DNA from: an uncultured Eubacteriales bacterium
Lineage (GTDB): Bacteria; Bacillota; Clostridia; Lachnospirales; Lachnospiraceae
NCBI GenBank assembly: GCA_900321505.1
Contig: ONWK01000341.1
Location: 1-15,896, forward strand
Direction of reading: 5' to 3'
DNA length: 15,896 nucleotides
In this document: in pieces, positions 6,463 through 13,860 of the stretch
How the letters are laid out: every line of letters starts with the position of its first letter
How positions within the stretch are numbered: the stretch's first letter is position 1
The notes under the pieces: model-generated
What the model saw: only the letters and a program-made list of their open reading frames with translations
Databases searched by the model: none
Told to the model about the DNA's origin: nothing
Position numbers and translations under genes: made by a program

Positions 6463-7899
6463 ATGAAAAAGGTAGCTTACATTGCGTCAGAGTGTGTTCC
6501 TTTTATCAAGACGGGAGGTCTTGCGGACGTTGTGGGAACACTTCCGAAAAAGTTTAACAGGGATGAATATGATGTCCGGATCATTATCCCGAAGTATATG
6601 TGCCTTCCGGATAAGTATAAGAACAACATGAAATACATTACTCATTTCCATATGGATATCGGCTGGAAGCAGCAGTATGTAGGTATCATGTATCTGGAAT
6701 ATGAAGGCGTTCCGGTATATTTCATCGATAATGAGTATTATTTCAACGGGTTCAATATCTACGGAGACACAAAGTGGGATATCGAGAAGTTCTGCTTCTT
6801 CTCCAAGGCTGCGCTGTCCATCCTGCCCAGTATAGATTTCCAGCCGGATATCATCCATTGCCATGACTGGCAGGCAGGTCTTGTTCCGGTATATCTCAGA
6901 ACGCTTTTCGCGAATAACCCATTCTACAGCGGAATGAAGTCGATCATGACCATTCATAATCTGCAGTTCCAGGGTAACTGGGATATCGAGACCATCCAGG
7001 ACTTTTCAGGTCTTCCGGGTTATGTGTTCACGCCGGACAAGCTGGAACTGAACAAGGATGCCAGCATGCTTAAGGGTGGTCTTGTATATGCGGATAAGAT
7101 CACTACGGTTTCCAATACCTATGCCCAGGAGATCCAGACACCGTATTTCGGCGAGGGGCTTGACGGCCTGCTGCGCGCTCGCTGGCAGTCGCTGTGGGGC
7201 ATCATCAACGGTATAGATTATCAGGTATATAATCCGGCTACCGACACTCAGATAGCTCATAAGTATAATATAAAGAATTATAAGAAGGAGAAGGTGAAGA
7301 ACAAGATAGCTCTCCAGAAGCGGCTTCATCTTCCCGAGGATCCGAATGCATATATGATCGGCCTGGTATCCCGTCTTACCGACCAGAAGGGCCTTGATCT
7401 GGTTGACCGTGCGATGAATGATATCATGACGGACGGAACCCAGTTCGTTGTACTGGGTACCGGCGACCGCCGTTATGAGGATATGTTCAGATACTATCAG
7501 GGCATCCATCCCGCAAAGGTTTCCGCAAATATCTATTTCAGTGATGAGCTGTCACACCAGATTTATGCGGCCTGCGATTCGATCCTTGTACCGTCAAGGT
7601 TTGAGCCCTGCGGTCTGACTCAGCTGATGGCTCTCCGCTACGGAGCGCTTCCCATCGTGCGTGAGACCGGCGGACTTAAGGATACTGTTCAGCCCTATAA
7701 TGAGTACGAAGGAACAGGTACCGGATTCTCCTTCGGCAACTATGATCCCAGAGATCTGCTCAGTACCATCAATTATTCGAAGAAGGTATTCTTCGATGAT
7801 AAGGATGCATGGTACGCGATGCAGAAGAGAGCGATGGAACAGAATTACAGCTGGGATAATTCGGCAAAGATCTATGAGGAACTGTATAACCAGATTTAA
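6463..7899 (+). CDS. glgA: Glycogen synthase (ADP-glucose)
   Basis: A 478-residue GT5 glycosyltransferase, the family's usual length. It transfers glucose from ADP-glucose to the non-reducing end of a growing alpha-1,4-glucan in the cytoplasm. The N-terminal ADP-glucose-binding motif is intact (K16 in FIKTGGLADVVG). IHCHDWQAGLVPVYLR follows in the N-terminal Rossmann domain. The C-terminal domain has GLVSRLTDQKGLDL and the catalytic loop PSRFEPCGLTQ with E381, then RETGGLKDTV. The start is the ATG at 6463 because TAAGGAGA lies eight bases upstream and MKKVAYIASE is the usual beginning of the family; an upstream in-frame ATG at 6424 lacks this support. No other glg gene is nearby, so glycogen genes are scattered in this genome or located elsewhere. 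The gene is followed by rqcH after 41 nt without a terminator. Confidence 0.96.
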   Translation: MKKVAYIASECVPFIKTGGLADVVGTLPKKFNRDEYDVRIIIPKYMCLPDKYKNNMKYITHFHMDIGWKQQYVGIMYLEYEGVPVYFIDNEYYFNGFNIYGDTKWDIEKFCFFSKAALSILPSIDFQPDIIHCHDWQAGLVPVYLRTLFANNPFYSGMKSIMTIHNLQFQGNWDIETIQDFSGLPGYVFTPDKLELNKDASMLKGGLVYADKITTVSNTYAQEIQTPYFGEGLDGLLRARWQSLWGIINGIDYQVYNPATDTQIAHKYNIKNYKKEKVKNKIALQKRLHLPEDPNAYMIGLVSRLTDQKGLDLVDRAMNDIMTDGTQFVVLGTGDRRYEDMFRYYQGIHPAKVSANIYFSDELSHQIYAACDSILVPSRFEPCGLTQLMALRYGALPIVRETGGLKDTVQPYNEYEGTGTGFSFGNYDPRDLLSTINYSKKVFFDDKDAWYAMQKRAMEQNYSWDNSAKIYEELYNQI

Positions 7900-7940
7900 A
7901 CACCGGTTATCTGCAGGGTCAGACCGGAAAAGGTGATCAA

Positions 7941-9692
7941 ATGGCATTAAACGGTATTACCATCAGCGCGGTTGCGGCAGAGCTTAGCAGCCGCGCTGTT
8001 GGCGGAAGAGTGGTAAAGATTCAGCAGCCCCTGCGGGATGAGCTGCATATCACAATTAAAAAGGAAAAGGATACGGTAAGGCTTCTTTTATCCGCTGATG
8101 CCGGGCTGCCCCGGGTGCTGATCACGGAGAAAACGAAGCCTTCTCCTATGACGGCTCCGGCTTTTCTGATGCTGCTCAGAAAGCATATAGGAAGCGGTAA
8201 GCTGGTATCGGTGGAACAGCCGGATTTCGAGCGCGTGCTGGTATTTACCTTTGAGCACCTTGATGAAATGGGTGATCCTTCCGAGAAGAAGCTGATCGTG
8301 GAAATGATGGGACGATACAGTAATATCATTTTCACGGATAAGGAAGGCAGGATACTGGACAGCATCAGACATGTCACACCGGATGTGAGCAGCGTGCGTA
8401 CCGTGCTTCCGGGTGGAATGTACGAAGCTCCTCCTGCCCAGGACAGGAAAAATCCGTTGACGGAAACAAGGGAGGGCTTCCTGCAGGCGCTGGATACTTT
8501 GAACGGCGCTGTGGCAAAGCAGATCCCCACGCTCTATACAGGCTTCAGCCGTGTCACCGGCGAGGAGCTGGCGGTAAGGAGCGGCGTGGAGGGGGACTGC
8601 CATGTTTCAGCACTGACATCAGCGGATAAGGAACGGCTTGCGGATTGTTTTATACATCTGATGGATGCCGTCCGTGCCGGGAATTACAGCCCCTGTATTG
8701 TTGAAGACGGGGATACGCCGAAGGAATTCAGTGCATTTACCCTGAAAATGTACAGCGACCTTAAGCTCCGGAGTGTGGATTCCATTTCCGAAGTTATAGA
8801 GAGCTTCTATGATCTGAGGAGCAGCGCGGCGGTGATCAGGCAGAAGTCTTCGGATCTGAGACAGATCGTTAAGACGGCGCTGGAACGTACCACCCGGAAG
8901 TTGGATCTGCAGACCGAACAGTTCCGGGATACGGAGGACCGTGAGACCTACAGGATATACGGAGAGCTGCTGAATACCTATGGCTACGGGCTTGAACCGG
9001 GCGCCAGGTCACTCAGGTGTACCAATTACTATGACGGCAATGAGATAGAGATACCCCTTGATCCGACCCTCACAGCGGCGGAAAACAGTAAAAAGTATTT
9101 TGAAAAATACAACAAGAAGAAACGTACCCATGCGGCTCTGACGGAGCAGCTGGAGGGTACGAGGCAGCAGCTGCAGTATCTGCAGAGCGTGTCGCTGTCC
9201 CTTAATCTTGCTGAGACGGAGCAGGATCTGGCTGAGCTGAGGCGCGAGCTTCAGGACAGCGGGTTCATAAGACGTTCCACAGGAAAGGGAAAGAAGAAGG
9301 AGGCGACTGCCCGGCCGCTGCATTTTGTAACTGAAGACGGATATCATATCTATGTCGGAAAGAATAATATCCAGAATGATTATCTGTCCTTTGTCTTTGC
9401 ATCCGGCTCGGACATGTGGTTCCACGCCAAGCAGAGACCCGGCTCACATGTGATAGTCAAACGCGAAGGGCACGAAGAGCTGCCGGATCATATATATGAG
9501 ATAGCAGCGGGACTCGCGGCATTTTACTCTTCGGGTAAGGATGCGCCGAAGGTGGAGATCGATTATACTGAAAAGCGTAATCTCAGGAAATCTCCCGGTC
9601 AGCCCCCCGGATTCGTTATCTATCATACCAACTATTCCATGGTGGCAGCGCCCGACAGGAGCCGTGTTGCCGAGGTTGAAAATCAGGGGTGA
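7941..9692 (+). CDS. rqcH: NFACT family ribosome rescue factor RqcH
   Basis: A 583-residue NFACT protein (formerly annotated as fibronectin-binding protein FbpA). In Bacillus, RqcH binds stalled 50S-peptidyl-tRNA complexes and recruits tRNA-Ala to add C-terminal alanine tails that mark the chain for degradation. NFACT-N begins at MALNGITISAVAAEL; the functional pair that is D97-R98 in B. subtilis appears here as E97-R98 (PDFERVLVF), a conservative change. A helical coiled-coil segment spans about 380-435. NFACT-R covers about 459-570, with GYHIYVGKNNIQNDYLSF and SDMWFHAKQRPGSHVIV. The start is the ATG at 7941, and AGGTGATC just upstream complements the very end of 16S rRNA. It probably shares the glgA transcript. 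Its last codons carry the promoter of the next operon. Confidence 0.94.
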   Translation: MALNGITISAVAAELSSRAVGGRVVKIQQPLRDELHITIKKEKDTVRLLLSADAGLPRVLITEKTKPSPMTAPAFLMLLRKHIGSGKLVSVEQPDFERVLVFTFEHLDEMGDPSEKKLIVEMMGRYSNIIFTDKEGRILDSIRHVTPDVSSVRTVLPGGMYEAPPAQDRKNPLTETREGFLQALDTLNGAVAKQIPTLYTGFSRVTGEELAVRSGVEGDCHVSALTSADKERLADCFIHLMDAVRAGNYSPCIVEDGDTPKEFSAFTLKMYSDLKLRSVDSISEVIESFYDLRSSAAVIRQKSSDLRQIVKTALERTTRKLDLQTEQFRDTEDRETYRIYGELLNTYGYGLEPGARSLRCTNYYDGNEIEIPLDPTLTAAENSKKYFEKYNKKKRTHAALTEQLEGTRQQLQYLQSVSLSLNLAETEQDLAELRRELQDSGFIRRSTGKGKKKEATARPLHFVTEDGYHIYVGKNNIQNDYLSFVFASGSDMWFHAKQRPGSHVIVKREGHEELPDHIYEIAAGLAAFYSSGKDAPKVEIDYTEKRNLRKSPGQPPGFVIYHTNYSMVAAPDRSRVAEVENQG

Positions 9693-9704
9693 ATGGAGTA
9701 TAAT
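9676..9704 (+). promoter_or_regulatory. Sigma-A type promoter for the yicC-gmk-rpoZ-priA operon
   Basis: TTGAAA (9676-9681), a 17-nt spacer and a perfect TATAAT (9699-9704) make the best housekeeping promoter in the window. The -35 box lies inside the last codons of rqcH. Predicted transcription starts near 9711, giving a leader of about 75 nt before yicC. Confidence 0.7.
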
Positions 9705-9723
9705 GCTGAATAGTTACAGCATT
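9702..9723. promoter_or_regulatory. Dyad overlapping the -10 box and start site
   Basis: AATGCTG (9702-9708) and CAGCATT (9717-9723) form a perfect 7-bp inverted repeat around an 8-nt A/T-rich centre. It overlaps the end of the TATAAT box and the predicted transcription start. This is where a repressor operator would sit; as RNA it would begin mid-stem, so a DNA role is more likely. No regulator is identified. Confidence 0.4.
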
Positions 9724-9784
9724 TGTCTATCTGAGTGGGATCGGATAGGACATGATATAAAAAAACTATAATGTTGGAGGAATT

Positions 9785-10681
9785 ATGATCTTAAGTATGA
9801 CCGGTTTCGGCCGTGCGGAAATGACAGATGAAGAAAAGAAGCTTGTAGTCGAGATGAAATCCGTCAATCACAGATATGCGGATTTTACGATCAAGATGCC
9901 CCGCCGTTTTAATAAATATGAGGCGGGTATCAGGAACATCCTTAAGGAATACATCCAGAGGGGTAAGGTGGATGTGTTTATCACCTATCAGAGCTTTAAG
10001 GATTCGGACGTTGCGGTAAAATATAACCGTGAGGTCGCAAGGGAGTATATGAAGTTCTTCCGTGATATGCAGGAGGAATTTCCGGATGTGATGGGTGCTC
10101 CGGACAGGGCACTCACCCCTGCCATACTCGGGCGTTTCCCGGAGGTATTTTCTCTGGAGGAAAGCGTAAATGAAGATGATGACAGTCTTTTTCAGGCACT
10201 GGAGAAGGTGCTGAGAGAGGCGTGTGAGCATTTCACCGAGGCAAGAGCCCTTGAGGGTGAGAACCTGAGGAAGGATCTGCTCGAGAAGGTTGATGACATG
10301 GGCGCTCTTGTGGCGGAGGTAGAGAAGAAGTCACCGGAGATACTCGAAGCATACAGGAAGAAGCTGACCGATAAGGTTAAGGAATTCCTTGAGAGAGGTG
10401 ATATCGAGGAGGGCAGGATAGCTGCCGAGGTTACCATTTTCGCGGATAAGATCTGTGTGGATGAGGAAATGGTACGCCTCAGGAGCCATATAGATCAGAC
10501 CAGGGATATCCTGACCACCGGTGGAGCTGTGGGAAGAAAGCTGGATTTCATAGTTCAGGAAATGAACCGTGAGGCCAATACAACACTTTCCAAGGCGGGT
10601 TCCAATGAGATCACGGATATAGGGATAGAGCTTAAGACGCTGATCGAAAAGATCAGGGAGCAGATACAGAATCTGGAGTAG
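9785..10681 (+). CDS. yicC: YicC family endoribonuclease
   Basis: A 298-residue YicC-like protein, close to the family's usual length of about 290. The N-terminal hallmark ILSMTGFGRAEM is present, followed by EMKSVNHRYADFTIKMPRRF. The C-terminal DUF1732 half has VTIFADKICVDEEMVRLRSHI and then GRKLDFIVQEMNREANTTLSKA. The E. coli member has been reported to have RNase activity. The start is the ATG at 9785, with GGAGG only four bases upstream, a slightly tight spacing. It is the first gene of the operon driven from 9676. In many Firmicutes the next gene is remA, which is absent here; 79 nt with a hairpin lead directly to gmk. Confidence 0.93.
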   Translation: MILSMTGFGRAEMTDEEKKLVVEMKSVNHRYADFTIKMPRRFNKYEAGIRNILKEYIQRGKVDVFITYQSFKDSDVAVKYNREVAREYMKFFRDMQEEFPDVMGAPDRALTPAILGRFPEVFSLEESVNEDDDSLFQALEKVLREACEHFTEARALEGENLRKDLLEKVDDMGALVAEVEKKSPEILEAYRKKLTDKVKEFLERGDIEEGRIAAEVTIFADKICVDEEMVRLRSHIDQTRDILTTGGAVGRKLDFIVQEMNREANTTLSKAGSNEITDIGIELKTLIEKIREQIQNLE

Positions 10682-10694
10682 GATGATCACCCAC

Positions 10695-10715
10695 GGGGAC
10701 GGTATAACCGTCCCG
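10695..10715 (+). repeat. Strong hairpin in the yicC-gmk gap
   Basis: GGGACGGT (10696-10703), loop ATA and ACCGTCCC (10707-10714) form a perfect 8-bp GC-rich stem. It is flanked by the near-direct repeats GGATGATCACCC (10681-10692) and GGATGACCCCC (from 10717). No T-run follows, so it is not a normal intrinsic terminator. It could be an mRNA processing or stability element, or a palindromic repeat unit. Its GGGGACGG core recurs in the rpoZ-priA gap. Confidence 0.6.
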
Positions 10716-10760
10716 AGGATGACCCCCGGAGGGGAGACATAGACAGAAAGGTGGGATAAT

Positions 10761-11378
10761 ATGAGCAGCAAAGGACAGTTGATCGTTATTTCCGGTTTTT
10801 CCGGAGCAGGCAAGGGCACTGTTGTTAAGGGACTTGTTGAGAAGTACGGCTACAGCCTGTCCATTTCAGCTACCACTCGTGCACCCAGACCGGGTGAAGT
10901 GGATGGGAAGGATTATTATTTCAAGACGCAGGATGAATTCAGAACCCTGATCGACTATAACGGTTTCATCGAGTGGGCCCAGTATGTTGATAATTATTAT
11001 GGGACACCGAGAAAATTCGTGGAGCAGGAGATAGCGGCTGGCAGGGATGTTATCCTGGAGATCGAGGTTCAGGGCGCAGCCATCGTGAAGAACCAGTATC
11101 CGGATTCGCGTCTGATATTCATCACTACCAAGGATGTGGAGACCCTTAAGGAACGCCTTACGGGGCGAGGCTCCGAGACAGAGGAGCAGGTGGCAAAGAG
11201 GCTGAAGAGAGCAGCCGAAGAGGCATCATTTATAGGCAATTATGACTATATTGTTGTAAATGATGATTTAAACACTTGCATTGATACAGTGAATTCGGTT
11301 ATACTATCCGAGAAATGTAAGCGGGAGAAGAACGGGGCACTGATCGAAGCCCTGCAGGAAAGCTTTTCCCGGGAATAG
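10761..11378 (+). CDS. gmk: Guanylate kinase
   Basis: A 205-residue guanylate kinase, the normal length. It phosphorylates GMP to GDP with ATP in the cytoplasm, an essential step of purine nucleotide supply. The P-loop is SGFSGAGKGT (11-20). GMP-binding and lid regions follow: SISATTRAPRPGEVDGKDYYF, then YYGTPRKFVE, the segment VILEIEVQGA, and RLTGRGSETEEQVAKRL. The start is the ATG at 10761, with AAGGTGG seven bases upstream. It lies between yicC and rpoZ, the classic clostridial neighbourhood. rpoZ begins 15 nt downstream, so the two are surely co-transcribed. Confidence 0.97.
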   Translation: MSSKGQLIVISGFSGAGKGTVVKGLVEKYGYSLSISATTRAPRPGEVDGKDYYFKTQDEFRTLIDYNGFIEWAQYVDNYYGTPRKFVEQEIAAGRDVILEIEVQGAAIVKNQYPDSRLIFITTKDVETLKERLTGRGSETEEQVAKRLKRAAEEASFIGNYDYIVVNDDLNTCIDTVNSVILSEKCKREKNGALIEALQESFSRE

Positions 11379-11393
11379 AAGGAGGCAGATAAA

Positions 11394-11633
11394 ATGATCC
11401 ATCCGTCATATTCGGATCTGATGGCAGTAGTTAATGAGGATGTTGAACCCGGTGAGCAGCCGGTGGTTCAGAGCCGGTATTCCATCGTGCTTGCGACTGC
11501 AAAGCGTGCACGCCAGCTGGTGGCCGGTGTAGACAAGCCTCTTGTTCCTAACGCAGAGGGAAGAAAGCCTTTGTCCATAGCAGTTGATGAGCTGTATCAG
11601 GGAAAGGTTAAGATCGTCGGGGACGAGGACTGA
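11394..11633 (+). CDS. rpoZ: RNA polymerase omega subunit
   Basis: A 79-residue omega subunit, typical in size for Firmicutes. Omega helps the beta-prime subunit fold and assemble into core RNA polymerase. The conserved helix SRYSIVLATAKRARQLV (about 27-43) is clear, and KPLSIAVDELYQGKVKI near the C-terminus is the usual family ending. The start is the ATG at 11394, with GGAGG eight bases upstream. It follows gmk by 15 nt. In many Clostridia coaBC follows; here a 100-nt hairpin-bearing gap leads straight to priA. Confidence 0.95.
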   Translation: MIHPSYSDLMAVVNEDVEPGEQPVVQSRYSIVLATAKRARQLVAGVDKPLVPNAEGRKPLSIAVDELYQGKVKIVGDED

Positions 11634-11654
11634 TAAAGCAATCTGTTAAGAGAT

Positions 11655-11706
11655 AGAGGGGACGGAGCTCTGTGCTGAGTAAGATGCACGGAGAGCTGTC
11701 CCCTCT
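11655..11706 (+). repeat. Long bulged hairpin in the rpoZ-priA gap
   Basis: AGAGGGGAC, a GG bulge, then AGCTCT and GTGC (11655-11675) pair with GCAC, a GG bulge, AGAGCT and GTCCCCTCT (11686-11706) around a 10-nt loop. That makes 19 base pairs broken only by two offset GG bulges. No T-run follows; instead GAAGGAGG of the priA ribosome site comes 14 nt later. Termination is unlikely; RNA processing, translation tuning of priA, or a dispersed repeat are all possible. Confidence 0.65.
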
Positions 11707-11733
11707 CATGATGGAGAGAGGAAGGAGGTTCGT

Positions 11734-13758
11734 ATGTACGCTGACGTTATTGTAGATATATCACATAAAGCGGTTGACAGGACCTTCTCTTATCGTATTC
11801 CTAAGGAGCTTGAGGGGGATGTGACCGTTGGAAGCGTTGTTTCCATCCCCTTCGGCAACGGGAAGCGTCCGCGCAAGGGTTACGTGATCCAGATCACGGA
11901 CCATACCGGTTATGACGAGGACAAGATAAAGGATATATGCGGGGTTGCTTCCGGGGATCTGCTGCTGGAAAGCCGCATGATCGCGCTGGCATCCTGGATG
12001 AGGAGAAAATACGGAAGCACCATGGTACAGGCCATCAATGCGGTGACGCCTGTAAAATCAAAGGTGCGCACCGTGAAGGGCAAGGTGGATATCCGCCGTT
12101 TCGAACCGGAATTTCTTCCTGTGGAGCAGCTGAATGATGAACAGCGTGAAGCTGTAAATGTATTCGTCAGGGATTATGAGGCAGGCGAGAGAAGGACCTA
12201 TCTGCTGTACGGAGTGACAGGAAGCGGAAAGACGGAGGTCTATCTTCAGATGGCAAAGAAGGTCATCGAGGACGGAAAACAGGTGATAGTTCTGGTCCCG
12301 GAGATCGCTCTGACCTACCAGACGGTGGCACGTTTCCGTGCGGTTTTTCAGGATCGGGTGGCTATATTGCATTCCGGATTAAGCCGCGGCGAGAAATACA
12401 GGGAATATGAGCAGGCTGCCGAGGGCGGCGCTGACATAGTTATCGGGCCGAGATCCGCGCTTTTTGCCCCCCTTCCCCATGTGGGACTTATCATCATCGA
12501 TGAGGAGCATGACGGGGCTTACAAGAGCGATACGGCACCGCGGTATCATGCACGTGACGTGGCTGTGGAAAGAGCCGGAATGGAGGGGGCGTCAGTGGTA
12601 CTGGGATCCGCAACTCCCTCAGTGGATTCATTTAATGCTGCGGAGAATGACAGATACCGTCTTCTTACCCTCAGAGAAAGGGCGCAGGGACAGGCTCTTC
12701 CGAAGGTGGAGATCGTTGATATGCGGCAGGAGCTCCGTGAAGGAAACCGGAGCATTTTATCAAGATCCCTATACAGCGCCATGAAGGAAGCCTTTGAGAA
12801 GAAGGAGCAGGTCATGCTCTTTCTGAACCGCAGAGGGATGAGCAGCTTTGTGTCCTGTCGGAGCTGCGGCGAAGCCATCCGCTGTCCGCACTGCGATGTG
12901 TCGCTTTCCCTGCACGGTAAGGATACTCTGGTGTGCCATTACTGCGGACATACACAGAAAATGGGTACGGAATGTCCCTCCTGTCATTCGAAGCTGATCG
13001 GCGGTTACGGTATCGGTACGGAAAAGGTGGAGGAGGAGGTCCGTAAGCTCTTCCCCGAAATAACAACACTTCGTATGGATCGCGACACCACCCAGAGAAA
13101 GGGCGCTCATGGAGAGATACTCAGTGCATTTCAGGAGGGCAGAGCGGACTGCCTGGTGGGGACGCAGATGATCGTTAAGGGACATGATTTCCCAAAGGTT
13201 ACCGTTGTGGGGATCCTGCTGGCGGATATGGGACTTTTTGCCGGAGATTTCAGGTCCGGAGAGAGAACGTTTGATCTGCTTACCCAGGCTGCTGGCCGTG
13301 CCGGACGGGGAGATCTGGCAGGCAGAGTGGTTATACAGACCTACAAGCCGGATCATTATGTGATCGAGACTGCTGCAAAGCAGAATTATGATACCTTCTA
13401 TGATTTTGAGATCACCTACAGGAAGCTCCTGAACTACCCGCCGGTGACGGAAATGTTGGGGATACTGCTGACCTGTGCTGACGAATCGGTGCTGATACGC
13501 TGGGCTGACAGGATAGCGCAGCTTCTGCGGGATGAAGCGGAGCGTGAGAAGAAAAAGGGTGAGATCATGATGGTTACAGGTCCTGCCCGCGCTGCCATTT
13601 ATAAGCTCAGCAACATCTACCGGCGTGCGGTATATGTCAGGGCAAAGGATGAAGAACAGCTTTCCCGTATTCCGGAGCTGCTGCAGAAGGAGATGGAATT
13701 CCTGCAGGAGGATGGGGTAGAGATCTACTATGACCTTTCGCCGATGCATATTTTATGA
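11734..13758 (+). CDS. priA: Primosomal helicase PriA, lacking the winged-helix domain
   Basis: A 674-residue PriA, the 3'-to-5' helicase that reloads the replisome at stalled forks. The N-terminal 3'-OH-binding domain covers about 1-100 (YADVIVDISHKAVDRTFSYR). The helicase core has Walker A GVTGSGKT (160-167, K166) and the DEEH box (256-259). Eight cysteines in CxxC pairs bind zinc between the helicase lobes (CRSCGEAIRCPHC ... CHYCG ... CPSC). GTQMIVKGHDFP and QAAGRAGR follow. From Walker A to the C-terminus the length matches E. coli PriA, but the part before Walker A is about 60 residues shorter: TPVKSKV (from 105) runs into LNDEQREAV (from 133) with no room for the winged helix. The start is the ATG at 11734 behind GGAAGGAGG. 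The frame is continuous, so this is not a sequencing break. Confidence 0.95.
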   Translation: MYADVIVDISHKAVDRTFSYRIPKELEGDVTVGSVVSIPFGNGKRPRKGYVIQITDHTGYDEDKIKDICGVASGDLLLESRMIALASWMRRKYGSTMVQAINAVTPVKSKVRTVKGKVDIRRFEPEFLPVEQLNDEQREAVNVFVRDYEAGERRTYLLYGVTGSGKTEVYLQMAKKVIEDGKQVIVLVPEIALTYQTVARFRAVFQDRVAILHSGLSRGEKYREYEQAAEGGADIVIGPRSALFAPLPHVGLIIIDEEHDGAYKSDTAPRYHARDVAVERAGMEGASVVLGSATPSVDSFNAAENDRYRLLTLRERAQGQALPKVEIVDMRQELREGNRSILSRSLYSAMKEAFEKKEQVMLFLNRRGMSSFVSCRSCGEAIRCPHCDVSLSLHGKDTLVCHYCGHTQKMGTECPSCHSKLIGGYGIGTEKVEEEVRKLFPEITTLRMDRDTTQRKGAHGEILSAFQEGRADCLVGTQMIVKGHDFPKVTVVGILLADMGLFAGDFRSGERTFDLLTQAAGRAGRGDLAGRVVIQTYKPDHYVIETAAKQNYDTFYDFEITYRKLLNYPPVTEMLGILLTCADESVLIRWADRIAQLLRDEAEREKKKGEIMMVTGPARAAIYKLSNIYRRAVYVRAKDEEQLSRIPELLQKEMEFLQEDGVEIYYDLSPMHIL

Positions 13759-13782
13759 TGCCGGAGTCGGACAGCTTTACGC

Positions 13783-13811
13783 TGTACAAAGTGAACGGTA
13801 ACTGATATATT
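13783..13811 (+). promoter_or_regulatory. Possible promoter for the S10 peptidase gene
   Basis: TGTACA (13783-13788), 17 nt and TATATT (13806-13811) are an acceptable but not strong sigma-A match in the 102-nt gap after priA. A small stem, ACAGC-TTTAC-GCTGT (13771-13785), lies just upstream and lacks a T-run, so read-through from priA is also possible. Confidence 0.3.
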
Positions 13812-13860
13812 AGTGTCAAGTGACCTGCTGTATGAGTAGACGGAAAGGAGAACATTGAAG

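Noticed and set aside
9767..9772. Second TATAAT just before yicC
   Set aside because: It would start transcription within a few bases of the yicC ATG, after the ribosome site; the promoter at 9676-9704 is better placed.
12769..13749. Antisense open frame of 326 codons within priA
   Set aside because: It mirrors the priA frame, has no recognisable domain or ribosome site, and priA motifs are intact on the other strand.
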